Numbered from the stretch's first letter, positions 17,326 to 26,043 are shown. The stretch is DNA of 64,000 nucleotides from Pelagibius sp050043265 (GCA_050043265.1 JBHJIR010000025.1:1-64000), one strand, 5' to 3'. Notes: generated by a model not told the origin, from the letters alone. Program-made: numbers and translations.

Positions 17326-17470
17326 CCCTTCCCCCTCCGTGACCGGTCGCCGCGCCAGGGCCGCCTGTGGCGCCACCGGGGCCCTAAGGCTTTGAACCGG
17401 CACGCCTTATAGACCGCAGTGGTGCCTTTATCGGGCCAAAGTCCCGTATAGGCTGCGGCGCCCCGGTCGT

Positions 17471-17482
17471 TTATACTGCACC
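17471..17482 (+). promoter_or_regulatory. TTATACTGCACC element, probable pyc -10 region
   Basis: TATACT at 17472-17477 is a good -10 hexamer about 54 nt before the pyc start. The same 12-mer occurs upstream of methylmalonyl-CoA mutase at a similar distance (50937-50948). No convincing -35 is visible 17 nt upstream, which would suit an activated promoter. Confidence 0.5.
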
Positions 17483-17531
17483 GCAACAACAAGATTGCGC
17501 CTCACGCACAACGAACTGGGGGAGCCACGAT

Positions 17532-20500
17532 TTGAGTCCTTCTCAAAGCGGCGCCACGCCGCCGTCTCAAAGCGGCGTCATGCCGCCTTTCCGCAAACTG
17601 CTGGTCGCCAACCGCAGCGAGATCGCCATCCGCGTGCTGCGCGCGGCCAGCGAGCTCGGCATTCGCACGGTGGCGATCTTTTCCCACGAGGACCGCTTCG
17701 CCCTGCACCGCTTCAAGGCGGACCAGTCCTTCCTGGTCGGCAAGGGCAAGGAGCCGGTGGCCGCCTACCTGGACATCGACGACATCCTGCGCATCGCCCA
17801 CGACGCGCGGGTCGACGCCATCCATCCCGGCTATGGCTTTCTCTCCGAAAACCCGGACTTCGCGGAGGCCTGCGGCAAGGCCGGCATCACCTTCATCGGG
17901 CCGAAGCCGGAGACCATGCGCGGCTTCGGCTCCAAGGTGGCGGCGCGCGCCCTGGCGGAAAAAGCAGGCATCCCCGTCATGCCGGCGACCGGCGCGCTGC
18001 CCCACGACAAGGCCGAGGTGGAGAAACTGGCCGAGCAGGTCGGCTATCCCATCATGGCCAAGGCGAGCTGGGGCGGCGGCGGGCGCGGCATGCGCGTCAT
18101 CGAGGGGCCGGACGAACTGCACGACCAGATCGCCGCCGGCCGGCGCGAGGCCAAGGCCGCCTTCGGCAACGACGAGATCTTCCTGGAAAAGCTGGTGCGC
18201 CAGGCGCGCCACGTCGAGGTGCAGGTGCTGGGCGACAAGCACGGCACCGTCATCCACCTCTTCGAGCGCGACTGCTCCATGCAGCGGCGCAACCAGAAGA
18301 TCGTCGAGCGCGCGCCGGCCCCCTTTCTCAGCGAGGCCAAGCGCGCCGAGCTGTGCGATGCCGCCGTGCGCCTGGCCCAGGCCGCCGATTACGAATGCGC
18401 CGGCACCGTCGAGTTCCTGATGGATGCGGAGACCGACGCGCTCTATTTCATCGAGGTGAACCCGCGCATCCAGGTCGAGCACACGGTGACCGAGGAAGTG
18501 ACCGGCGTCGACCTGGTGAAGGCGCAGATCCGCATCGCCGCCGGCGCGCGCATTGGCACCCCCGAAAGCGGCGTGCCGCCGCAGCATCAGTTGCGCCTGG
18601 ACGGTCATGCCCTGCAGTGCCGCATCACCACCGAAGACCCGCTGAACAAGTTCATCCCGGACTACGGACGCATCGCCGCCTACCGCGGCGCCACCGGCTT
18701 CGGCATCCGGCTGGACGGCGGCACCGCCTATTCCGGCGCCCTGATCACGCCGTTCTACGACTCGCTGCTGGAGAAGGTGACCGCCTGGGCGCCGACGGCG
18801 GCGGAGGCCATCTCGCGCATGGACCGCGCCCTGCGCGAGTTCCGCATCCGCGGCGTGGCGACCAACCTGTGGTTCCTGGAAGCGGTCATCGGCCATCCCA
18901 AGTTCCAGAGCGGCGAGGCGACGACGCGCTTCATCGATTCGACGCCGGAGCTCTTCGAGTTCCACCGCCGCCGCGACCGCGCGACGCGCCTGCTGACCTA
19001 CATCGGCGACGTTGTGGTGAACGGCAACCCGGAGGTCGACGGCCGCCCGGACCCGGGCAAGATGATCCCGGCGATGCTGCCGGAAGTCTCGGCCGCCGAG
19101 GCGATGAAGGACCCGCCGCCGGGGACCAAGCAGCGCCTCGACGACCTGGGGCCTGAGAAGTTCGCCCAGTGGATGCTGGAGCAGAAGCAACTGCTGATCA
19201 CCGACACCACCATGCGCGATGCCCACCAGTCGCTGTTTGCCACGCGCATGCGCTCCATCGACATCGTCGCCATCGCGCCGCACTACGCGCGGCTGCTGCC
19301 CGATCTCTTTTCGCTGGAGTGCTGGGGCGGCGCCACCTTCGATGTCGCCATGCGCTTCCTGAAGGAAGACCCCTGGCAGCGGCTGGCCGACCTCCGCGAG
19401 GCGGTGCCCAACATCCTGCTGCAGATGCTGACCCGCGGCTCCAACGGCGTCGGCTATTCGAACTACCCCGACAATGTGGTGAAGCATTTCATCGCCCAGT
19501 CGGCGGACGCGGGCATGGATATCTTCCGCGTCTTCGACTCGCTGAACTGGATGGAGAACATGCGCGTCTCCATCGACGCCATCCGCGAGGCCGGCAAGCT
19601 CTGCGAGGCGGCGATCTGCTATACCGGCGATCTCTCCAGCCCGAAGGAGACGAAGTACACCCTGAAGTACTACGTCGACCTGGCCAAGGAATTGGAGGCG
19701 GCAGGCGCCCACATCCTGGGCATCAAGGACATGGGCGGCCTGTGCAAGCCGGCAGCCGCGAAGCTGCTGGTCGAGACCCTGAAGCAGGAGGTCGGCATTC
19801 CGCTGCACTTCCACACCCACGACACCTCGGGGATTTCCGCCGCCTCGGTTCTGGCGGCGGCGGAGGCCGGCGTCGATGCGGCCGATGCGGCGATGGACGC
19901 CATGAGCGGCCTCACCTCGCAGCCCAACCTCGGTTCCATTGCCGCGGCGCTGGAGGGCGGCGAGCGCAATCCGGGGCTCGACCATTCCAAGCTGCGCCAG
20001 ATCTCGACCTACTGGGAGGGCGCCCGGCGCTACTACCGCGGCTTCGAGAGCGAGATGCGCGCTGGCGCCTCCTCGGTCTACGACCACGGCATGCCCGGTG
20101 GCCAGTTCACCAACCTGCAGGAACAGGCGCGCTCCCTCGGCCTCGCCCGGCAGTGGCCGGAGGTCGAAAAGGCCTACGCCCAGGTGAACCGCCTCTTCGG
20201 CGACATCGTGAAGGTGACGCCGACCTCCAAGGTGGTCGGCGACCTGGCGCTCTACATGGTCTCCAACGGATTGAGCCCGGAAGACATCGAGAGCCCGAAA
20301 AAGGAGATCGCCTTCCCGGCCTCGGTCATCGCCCTGTTCCGCGGCGAGGTGGGGCAGCCTTACGGCGGCTTCCCCGAGGCGCTGCAGAAGAAGATCCTGA
20401 AGGGCGAGGCGCCGCTCACCGAACGGCGCGGCGCGCTGCTGCCGCCGGCCGATCTCGCGGCCGTGCGCAAGGAGGCCGAGAAGAAGGCGCGACGCCACAT

Positions 20501-21035
20501 CAGCGAGACGGAGTTGTCGTCTTACCTGATGTATCCGGATGTCTTCGTCGACTACGCCACGCACCGCCGCGCCTACTCGGATACCTCGGTGCTGCCGACG
20601 CCGGTCTACTTCTACGGCATGGAGCCGGGCCAGGAAGTCGCTATCGAAATCGAGCGCGGCAAGATCCTCATCGTCTCCTTCCTGGCCATGAGCGATGCCG
20701 ACGACGAGGGTAAGCGCACCATCTTCTTCGAACTGAACGGCCAGCCGCGTACCGTGAAGGTGCTCGACAAGGCGATGGCGGCCTCCGGTAAGATCCGCCG
20801 CAAGGCCGACGACGCCGACCCCGCCCAGGTCGGCGCGCCGATGCCGGGGATGATCGTGAACGTCTGCGATACCGGCAGCCGCGTGAAGCAGGGCGACCGC
20901 CTGTTCACCATCGAGGCCATGAAGATGGAAACCGCCGTCTACGCCGACATGGACGGCAAGGTGGCGGAGGTCGTCGCCACCACCGGCCAGCGCGTCGAAC
21001 CCCACGACTTGGTTATGGTGCTGGAGGCGGTGTAA
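17532..21035 (+). CDS. pyc: pyruvate carboxylase
   Basis: This biotin enzyme makes oxaloacetate from pyruvate, bicarbonate and ATP and refills the TCA cycle. The 1167-residue product has the biotin carboxylase domain (about 20-470; KLLVANRSEIAIRV, ATP-grasp GGGGRGMRV), the carboxyltransferase TIM barrel (about 545-820; DTTMRDAHQSL, metal site HFHTHDTSG), the conserved PYC/OADA domain and a biotinyl domain with EAMKMET (Lys1131). The chosen start is TTG at 17532. ATG at 17580 would remove the first 16 residues, which are a duplicated SQSGATPP/SQSGVMPP sequence outside the enzyme fold, so the shorter start is also possible. Confidence 0.96.
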   Translation: MSPSQSGATPPSQSGVMPPFRKLLVANRSEIAIRVLRAASELGIRTVAIFSHEDRFALHRFKADQSFLVGKGKEPVAAYLDIDDILRIAHDARVDAIHPGYGFLSENPDFAEACGKAGITFIGPKPETMRGFGSKVAARALAEKAGIPVMPATGALPHDKAEVEKLAEQVGYPIMAKASWGGGGRGMRVIEGPDELHDQIAAGRREAKAAFGNDEIFLEKLVRQARHVEVQVLGDKHGTVIHLFERDCSMQRRNQKIVERAPAPFLSEAKRAELCDAAVRLAQAADYECAGTVEFLMDAETDALYFIEVNPRIQVEHTVTEEVTGVDLVKAQIRIAAGARIGTPESGVPPQHQLRLDGHALQCRITTEDPLNKFIPDYGRIAAYRGATGFGIRLDGGTAYSGALITPFYDSLLEKVTAWAPTAAEAISRMDRALREFRIRGVATNLWFLEAVIGHPKFQSGEATTRFIDSTPELFEFHRRRDRATRLLTYIGDVVVNGNPEVDGRPDPGKMIPAMLPEVSAAEAMKDPPPGTKQRLDDLGPEKFAQWMLEQKQLLITDTTMRDAHQSLFATRMRSIDIVAIAPHYARLLPDLFSLECWGGATFDVAMRFLKEDPWQRLADLREAVPNILLQMLTRGSNGVGYSNYPDNVVKHFIAQSADAGMDIFRVFDSLNWMENMRVSIDAIREAGKLCEAAICYTGDLSSPKETKYTLKYYVDLAKELEAAGAHILGIKDMGGLCKPAAAKLLVETLKQEVGIPLHFHTHDTSGISAASVLAAAEAGVDAADAAMDAMSGLTSQPNLGSIAAALEGGERNPGLDHSKLRQISTYWEGARRYYRGFESEMRAGASSVYDHGMPGGQFTNLQEQARSLGLARQWPEVEKAYAQVNRLFGDIVKVTPTSKVVGDLALYMVSNGLSPEDIESPKKEIAFPASVIALFRGEVGQPYGGFPEALQKKILKGEAPLTERRGALLPPADLAAVRKEAEKKARRHISETELSSYLMYPDVFVDYATHRRAYSDTSVLPTPVYFYGMEPGQEVAIEIERGKILIVSFLAMSDADDEGKRTIFFELNGQPRTVKVLDKAMAASGKIRRKADDADPAQVGAPMPGMIVNVCDTGSRVKQGDRLFTIEAMKMETAVYADMDGKVAEVVATTGQRVEPHDLVMVLEAV
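17541..17587. repeat. 24-bp direct tandem repeat at the pyc 5' end
   Basis: TCTCAAAGCGGCG-C-CACGCCGCC at 17541-17563 is repeated at 17565-17587 with two differences. The second copy contains the alternative ATG start (17580). Its period of 24 bp keeps the reading frame. Confidence 0.75.
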
Positions 21036-21093
21036 CGTTTCGGTCCGTCTGCCCGAACCGCGCCGAGCCTGCTGGGCGACCATCCCCCGCCTG

Positions 21094-21197
21094 CCCTGGA
21101 CCCTCGGAACAGGTCCGAGGGTGACGATAAGGGAGGGCGCAGGGGCATTGCCGCTCCCCCGGCTGTCATGCTCGGGCTTGTCCCGAGCATCCAGGGG
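21094..21197. repeat. REP-like inverted doublet, left of the GIY-YIG gene
   Basis: Element A (21094-21128, CCCTGGACCCTCGG...CCGAGGGTGAC) is followed by its inverted relative B (21165-21197, TGTCATGCTCGGGC...CCGAGCATCCAGGG). Each has its own palindromic core (CTCGG/CCGAG). It lies in the 3' flank of pyc; B ends 15 nt before the nuclease start codon. Related doublets lie at 21502, 31511 and 42373. Confidence 0.85.
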
Positions 21198-21212
21198 CCG
21201 CAGAATCGATCT

Positions 21213-21500
21213 ATGGCTTACTACGTCTATATCATGGCGAGCCGGCGCAACGGCACGCTCTACGTCGGTGTGAGCAACGACCTGGTACGCCGGGTCTACG
21301 AACATCGCGAAGGCTTGGTCGGCGGTTTCACCAAGCGCCATGGCGTGAAGACGTTGGTCTATTTTGAGGTCTTCGACGGCATCGAACAGGCCATTCAACG
21401 TGAAAAGACCATGAAGCGTTGGACGCGTGCCTGGAAGCTGAATCAGATCGAGCGCGAGAATCCGACATGGCGTGATCTTTGGAGCGATATCTGCGCGTAG
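21213..21500 (+). CDS. single-domain GIY-YIG nuclease family protein
   Basis: The 95-residue protein is little more than one GIY-YIG domain. VYIM and LYVG stand for the GIY and YIG strands, then Arg in DLVRRVYEHR, the conserved GFTKRHGVKTLVYFE segment, and the glutamate and lysine of AIQREKTMKRW. Small proteins of this COG2827 type are widespread and mostly uncharacterised; a structure-specific DNA nuclease activity is inferred. The ATG at 21213 is chosen because the longer frame only translates the palindromic repeat. The gene is framed within 1-16 nt on each side by REP-like elements whose inner ends (CCAGGGG and CCCCTGG) are inverted, which suggests it moves or spreads with them. Confidence 0.85.
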   Translation: MAYYVYIMASRRNGTLYVGVSNDLVRRVYEHREGLVGGFTKRHGVKTLVYFEVFDGIEQAIQREKTMKRWTRAWKLNQIERENPTWRDLWSDICA

Positions 21501-21501
21501 C

Positions 21502-21606
21502 CCCTGGACCCTCGGAACAAGTCCGAGGGTGACGATCGGAGAGGCGACACGATCCTCGCCGCACCCAAAATCCGTCATGCTCGGATTTATTCCGAGCATC
21601 CAGGGG
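21502..21606. repeat. REP-like inverted doublet, right of the GIY-YIG gene
   Basis: Element A (21502-21535, CCCTGGACCCTCGGAACAAG...) and inverted element B (21574-21606, GTCATGCTCGG...CCGAGCATCCAGGG) repeat the left doublet in the same A-B order. A begins 1 nt after the nuclease stop codon, and B ends 4 nt before the stop of the convergent GTPase gene. The hairpins could also terminate both transcripts. Confidence 0.85.
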
Positions 21607-21610
21607 CCGC

Positions 21611-22693
21611 TTACGCCAGCGCCGGTGAGTCCTCGTTGAAGGCCTTCAGGGTGTGTTCGAACATCTCCGGCTGCAGGTCGCGGACGATGAACACGATCCT
21701 GGAACGATGGTCGGCGTCCGGCCAGGCGTCGAGGCGCGCCGGGGGATGGAACACGTGCTGCACGCCGTGGATGACGATGGGGTCGTCGATGCCGTCGACG
21801 TTCAACACGCCTTTGAGGCGCAGGATGTTGCCGCCGTAGAGGGTGATCAGCATCTCGACCCAGGAGTTGAAGCGGTCCCAGTCCAGCGGCTTGTCGTAGG
21901 TCAGGCAGAAGGCGCGGATTGACGCGTCGTGCCTGTTTACATCATGAGGGTTTACGTCGTGATGATGGTGGTGCCCGTGATCGTGGTGATCCCCGTCGTC
22001 GTAGGCTTCCGCCTTCAGCCAGGCCTGCACGTCGGCGGTCTTGGTCGTCGGATCGTAGAGCCCGGCGTTGAACAGCAGCGCCGGGTCGATCTCGCCTTGT
22101 ATAACGGTATGGATCGGCGCCGCCGGGTTCAGCTTGCGCAGGCGCGCTTCCAGCGCCTCCTGTTCCGCTGCGCTCACCAGGTCGCTCTTGGTCAGCAGCA
22201 GGCGGTCGGCGACGGCGGCCTGCTTCACCGATTCCATCTGCCGGTCCAGCGTCGCCATGCCGGTCGCCGCGTCCACCGTGGCGATGACGCCGTCCAGGCG
22301 GAAGCGCTCGGCCAGCAGCGGATCGGACATGATGGTCTGCAGGATGGGTGCCGGGTCGGCCAGGCCGGTGGTCTCGATGACCAGGCGCTGGAACGGCGGC
22401 ACCTCGCCCTTCACGCGGCGCTTGTAGAGATCCCGCATGCCGTTCACCAGGTCGCCGCGCACGGTGCAGCACAGGCAGCCGCTGTTCAGCAGAACGGTGT
22501 CCTCGGTCGCCGTCTCGACCAGCAGGTGGTCCAGGCCGATCTCGCCGAACTCGTTCACGATGACGGCGGTTTCCTCCATCGCCGGGTGCGCGAGCAAATG
22601 GCGTAGCAGCGTGGTCTTGCCGCTGCCGAGAAAGCCGGTCAGCACCGAGACGGCGAGCGGCTCTTCCGGGATGGTGAGGTTTGCGTCGTTCAT
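21611..22693 (-). CDS. COG0523 (CobW/ZigA-type) GTP-binding metallochaperone
   Basis: The 360-residue P-loop GTPase has Walker A GFLGSGKT at 20-27, the diagnostic metal-binding GCLCC at 72-76, and a histidine-rich stretch of about 25 residues near 225-250 (alternating His, Asp and Gly). The CobW C-terminal domain follows. Such proteins deliver zinc, cobalt or another metal to client enzymes. Its start overlaps the heme A synthase stop (TGATG), so the two are translationally coupled, which is unusual and may link it to cytochrome oxidase metal supply (inference). A longer upstream frame lies inside the heme A synthase gene and is rejected. Confidence 0.88.
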   Translation of the reverse strand: MNDANLTIPEEPLAVSVLTGFLGSGKTTLLRHLLAHPAMEETAVIVNEFGEIGLDHLLVETATEDTVLLNSGCLCCTVRGDLVNGMRDLYKRRVKGEVPPFQRLVIETTGLADPAPILQTIMSDPLLAERFRLDGVIATVDAATGMATLDRQMESVKQAAVADRLLLTKSDLVSAAEQEALEARLRKLNPAAPIHTVIQGEIDPALLFNAGLYDPTTKTADVQAWLKAEAYDDGDHHDHGHHHHHDVNPHDVNRHDASIRAFCLTYDKPLDWDRFNSWVEMLITLYGGNILRLKGVLNVDGIDDPIVIHGVQHVFHPPARLDAWPDADHRSRIVFIVRDLQPEMFEHTLKAFNEDSPALA

Positions 22694-23781
22694 CAGCGCG
22701 GCCTCAGGTGGTAGAGCGTCCACAGGACCGCGGTCAGCACCAGGATGGCGCCGGCCTGATGCAGGGCGCCCAGGGTCACCGGCACCACCAGCAGCAGGGT
22801 GGTGATGCCGAGCGCGAGCTGGATCAGCGCCAGGATGGCCAGCGCCGCGAAGCCGATCTGCGCCCCCGGCGCGAAGTTGCGGTTCAGCGACCACAGCCAC
22901 AACCCGATGGCCAGCGCTACCGTGGTGACGGCGAGCAGGCGGTGATTGAACTGCACCGCGGCGACGTTTTCGAACAGGTTCACGATCCAGGGCGACAGCA
23001 TGGCGTAGCCGTCGGGGATCAGCGCGCCGTCCATCAGCGGAAAGGTGTTGTAGGTCAGCCCGGCGTTCAGGCCGGCGACGAAGCCGCCGGAGGCGATGGT
23101 GACGGCGACCAGCGCCAGCAGGCCCCAGAGGGCGCGGCGCAGCAGCGGGGCCGCGCCGTCACGGCTGCGCTCCGGCCGCGGCCACAGCACCGACAGCGCC
23201 AGCCAGAAGAGATAGCCGTAGATGGCCAGCGCCAGGGCGAGGTGCGCGGTCAGGCGGTACTGGCTGACGTCGGTGCGGTCGGCAAAGCCGGAGGCCACCA
23301 TGAACCAGCCGAGGCCGCCCTGGGCCGCGCCCAGGGCCAGCGCGACGAGCAGCTTGCGGCCCAGCGGGCGGTCGATCCGTCCGCGCCACCAGAACCACGC
23401 CAGCGGCAGGGCGAAGGCCACGCCGATGAGGCGGCCCCACAGGCGATGGATGTACTCCCACCAGAAGATCGACTTGAATTCGGCCAGTTCCATGCCGGCA
23501 TTCTGCTGCCGGTATTCCGGGATCTGCTGGTAGAGCGCGAAGAGGCGTTCCCACTCGGCGTGGCTCAGTGGCGGGATCGCACCGCTGAGCGGCGCCCATT
23601 CCATGATCGACAGGCCGGACTCGGTCAGGCGGGTGATGGCGCCGATGACGGCCATGGCCAGCACCATGGCGGCGCAGCCCAGCAGCCAGAAGCCGATGGC
23701 CCGCGAGGGCGCGCGGCTGGTCTCGGCGCTGAAGGTGCCCGGAGTCGAGGCGGTGGGGGAAGTCGGGGTGGTGGCGGACAT
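22693..23781 (-). CDS. ctaA: heme A synthase (COX15/CtaA)
   Basis: The 362-residue membrane protein oxidises the C8 methyl of heme O to make heme A for aa3 oxidases. It has eight predicted helices and the family landmarks AITRLTESGLSIMEW, EFKSIFWWEYIHRLWGR and FNHRLLAV, which hold the heme-ligand histidines. It belongs to the alphaproteobacterial/mitochondrial COX15 branch, without the cysteine pair of Bacillus CtaA. The first 25 residues are Ser/Thr/Pro-rich and precede the first helix. It is the first gene of a two-gene unit with the metallochaperone GTPase. No ctaB or oxidase subunit gene is in the window. Confidence 0.94.
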   Translation of the reverse strand: MSATTPTSPTASTPGTFSAETSRAPSRAIGFWLLGCAAMVLAMAVIGAITRLTESGLSIMEWAPLSGAIPPLSHAEWERLFALYQQIPEYRQQNAGMELAEFKSIFWWEYIHRLWGRLIGVAFALPLAWFWWRGRIDRPLGRKLLVALALGAAQGGLGWFMVASGFADRTDVSQYRLTAHLALALAIYGYLFWLALSVLWPRPERSRDGAAPLLRRALWGLLALVAVTIASGGFVAGLNAGLTYNTFPLMDGALIPDGYAMLSPWIVNLFENVAAVQFNHRLLAVTTVALAIGLWLWSLNRNFAPGAQIGFAALAILALIQLALGITTLLLVVPVTLGALHQAGAILVLTAVLWTLYHLRPR

Positions 23782-23943
23782 GAAAGGTCTGAGGGTCCCG
23801 GCAGTTGCCGTATTTGGCAGTCTGCCGACAACCTAATCATCCCGCGAAGGTACGCCAAGCCCTCCGGTAGCAGCCCGGTCACGCGCTTTGGTGACGCGTG
23901 CCAGGGGCGTGCCGGTCAGGGCAGTGCCAAGGCCCCGGCTGAT

Positions 23944-23967
23944 GCCCTTTCTAGTGCCCCGTCTAGT
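23944..23967. repeat. 12-bp tandem repeat across the usg stop codon
   Basis: GCCCTTTCTAGT and GCCCCGTCTAGT are adjacent, and each carries CTAG. On the coding strand this gives two in-frame TAG stops 12 nt apart at the end of usg. Confidence 0.6.
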
Positions 23968-24226
23968 GCAGGGTCAGGCAGATGTCGGCAAAGCGGGTCT
24001 TGGCGGGCTTGATGATGGGAATGTTGGCCACTTGGACCGAGTGCAGCGGGCCGTCCAGGTTCTTTTCCCAGAAGGCCAGGAACTTGTGCAGTTCGGGATA
24101 GCGGGGCGCCAGGTCGTAGTCCTGCCAGATATAGGTCTGCAGCAGGGTCGGGTGATCGGGCAGGTGGTACAGAATCTCGGCCGTGGTCAGCCGATAGTCG
24201 TTTAATTGACGAACAAAGTCGCTCAT
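23963..24226 (-). CDS. usg: Usg family protein
   Basis: The 87-residue protein matches the small Usg family of alphaproteobacteria in length and motifs (DYRLTTAEILYHLPDHPTLLQTY, QDYDLAPRYPELHKFL). The family is named for being upstream of a tryptophan biosynthesis gene in some species, and its function is unknown. No trp gene is near here. It is cytoplasmic, with no membrane segment. An AT-rich region at 24290-24340 should hold its promoter. Its stop codon is duplicated by a 12-bp tandem repeat. Confidence 0.85.
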   Translation of the reverse strand: MSDFVRQLNDYRLTTAEILYHLPDHPTLLQTYIWQDYDLAPRYPELHKFLAFWEKNLDGPLHSVQVANIPIIKPAKTRFADICLTLH

Positions 24227-24416
24227 TACCCCTCCTCTCCGTCCGGTCCCGCAAGGGGCCGATAGGGATCAGCTTGCCCACCTGTTGGAAAAATCTCAAC
24301 AGAATAAGCTTAATAAAACAATAACTTAGCAGCCTTCCGTCAGGAGTGCTGCCAGTGTTTGTCTGCCCCCGAAAGGGGCCCCAGGAGAGAGGGGTGGGGA
24401 GGGGAGAGGGAAGCGG

Positions 24417-24821
24417 CTAGAGGCGGGTGTAGCGGGCCCGGGCGCCGCGCTCGATGGCGGCGGCGGGCAGGCGGCCGACGGCCAGGCGATAGCGCAGCAT
24501 CTCCAGCAGGCGCAGTTCCTCCTGGCTGGCGGCGCCGTCGGCGGCGGCCACGTCCAGGGCCACGGCGTAGGCGGTTTCCTTCAGCTTTGCCGGCAAGCCC
24601 TCGACGATCTTGCTCAGCACCGCCTCCAGGCCGTCGTCTCCGGACAGCAGCTCGGCACAGGCCTGGGCGTCTTTCGTCAGGTTCTGGGTGTCATAGTCGG
24701 CGAACACCGGCAGGTGCGAGACGATCTCGCCGATGGTCTTCAACTCGGAATCGGTCATTTCGCTGTCGGCGGCGGAAACCAGGACCATGGTGTAGACGAG
24801 GGCCGTGTGATGCTGGGACAT
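24417..24821 (-). CDS. TerB-like domain protein
   Basis: The 134-residue helical protein resembles the tellurite-resistance TerB fold: ALVYTMVLVSAADSEMTDSELKTIGEIV near the start, and DVAAADGAASQEELRLLEML in the second half, each an acidic repeat. Such stand-alone TerB proteins in alphaproteobacteria are not shown to confer tellurite resistance, and no other ter gene is nearby. It is probably cytosolic. Upstream in-frame codons extend far into the opposite-strand gene and are rejected; the ATG at 24821 fits the fold start. Confidence 0.82.
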   Translation of the reverse strand: MSQHHTALVYTMVLVSAADSEMTDSELKTIGEIVSHLPVFADYDTQNLTKDAQACAELLSGDDGLEAVLSKIVEGLPAKLKETAYAVALDVAAADGAASQEELRLLEMLRYRLAVGRLPAAAIERGARARYTRL

Positions 24822-25025
24822 TGCGTCTCGCTTGTTGTCTTGCGGTGCAGAGGCTGCTTGAAGCCCGAAGGCGGCAGAGACTAGGCAGGCCGGCCCCTGC
24901 AGGTCAAGGCTGGGGTATGGGGCTGCGGTACGGCGCCGCACCGCTTGCCCGTCGGGCCGTGCACCCGGCAGGGGTTGCGGTCTTTGCGCTCGACAGCGGG
25001 GCACCGGGCGGGCTATTTCCGCCCT

Positions 25026-25964
25026 ATGGGCCCCATCCTGAACGTCGTCTTCCCGATCTTTGCCATCATGGTCGCCGGCTACGCCGCCGGCCGCTTTCGC
25101 ATTCTCGGCGCGGCGAGCAGTGAGGCGCTGAACCGCTTCGTCTATTTCATCGCCCTGCCGGCGCTGTTCTTCGTCTCCATGGCGCGGGTCTCCTTGGGCG
25201 AGGTCTTCAACCTGCCCTTCCTCGGCGCCTACGGCGGCGGCGCGGCGGCGACCTTCCTCATTGCCGTGGCGGTTGCCAAGGTCGCCTTCCCCAACCGCCT
25301 CGGCGCGCTGGGCCTCGCCGGCCTCTCGGCGATCTTCTCCAATACCGGCTACATGGGCATCCCACTCCTCATGCTGGCCTTCGGCGAGGCCGGCATGCTG
25401 CCGGCGATCATCTCCACCATCCTGAACGGTGCCGTCATTATGGCCTTTGGCATCGTGCTGTTGGAGATGGATGTGCATCAGGGCAAGAGCCCGGTGGTGG
25501 TGCTGAAGAACGTCGGGCGCGGCGTGGTGCGCTCGCCGTTGGTGCTCTCCGCCGCTGCCGGCCTGACCGTTTCCGGCCTCGGCATCCCGCTGCCCCAGGC
25601 GGTCGGCACCTTCTGCGACATCCTCGGCGCGTCGGCGGGCCCCTGCGCGCTCTTTGCCATCGGCCTCTTCATGGTCGGCAAGTCGCCCACCGCCGGTATG
25701 ACGGAAGTCTCCTGGCTGGTTTTCCTGAAGCTGCTGATCCAGCCGCTGATCACCTGGTGGCTGGCCTTCCATGTCTTCACCATGGATCCGATCTGGGCCG
25801 CCGGCGCGCTGGTGCAGTCGGCGCTGCCGACCGGTGCCCTGGTTTTCGTGCTGGCGCAGCAGTACGACATCTACGTTCAGCGCTCGACCGCGGTGATCAT
25901 GCTTTCCACCGTGCTGTCGCTGTTCACGCTCTCCGCGCTCTTCGTCTGGCTCGGCATCGGCTGA
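25026..25964 (+). CDS. AEC-family transporter (second paralog)
   Basis: The 312-residue membrane protein has ten predicted helices in the AEC arrangement, with FSNTGYMGIPLLMLAFGE in helix 4-5 and QSALPTGALVFVLAQQYD near helix 9, both typical of the family. Helix 1 starts immediately (MGPILNVVFPIFAIMVAG). It probably exports a small organic anion. The start at 25026 is chosen because the longer frame adds 27 residues without a membrane context. It is convergent with the b561 gene, with a shared hairpin between. Confidence 0.87.
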   Translation: MGPILNVVFPIFAIMVAGYAAGRFRILGAASSEALNRFVYFIALPALFFVSMARVSLGEVFNLPFLGAYGGGAAATFLIAVAVAKVAFPNRLGALGLAGLSAIFSNTGYMGIPLLMLAFGEAGMLPAIISTILNGAVIMAFGIVLLEMDVHQGKSPVVVLKNVGRGVVRSPLVLSAAAGLTVSGLGIPLPQAVGTFCDILGASAGPCALFAIGLFMVGKSPTAGMTEVSWLVFLKLLIQPLITWWLAFHVFTMDPIWAAGALVQSALPTGALVFVLAQQYDIYVQRSTAVIMLSTVLSLFTLSALFVWLGIG

Positions 25965-25980
25965 GACCGAAAAAGGAGGA

Positions 25981-26020
25981 CGGCGGACGGTCCCCGACGT
26001 ATCCAGGGAACCGCCCGCCG
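25981..26020. terminator. bidirectional terminator hairpin between AEC and b561 genes
   Basis: A 15-nt left arm (25981-25995) and right arm (26006-26020) pair at 13 of 15 positions around a 10-nt loop. The element lies in the 79-nt gap between convergent genes. Confidence 0.6.
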
Positions 26021-26043
26021 CACTGCCAGGTCCTGCGTCGGTC

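Noticed and set aside
17502..21599. 1365-codon open frame on the minus strand
   Set aside because: It is the antisense shadow of pyruvate carboxylase, caused by high GC; it has no recognisable domain and low-complexity composition.
21094..21606. CRISPR array
   Set aside because: The repeats are paired inverted palindromes around a gene, not regularly spaced direct repeats, and no cas gene is present.
24417..24821. Tellurite resistance determinant
   Set aside because: Only a lone TerB-like domain is present, without other ter genes.
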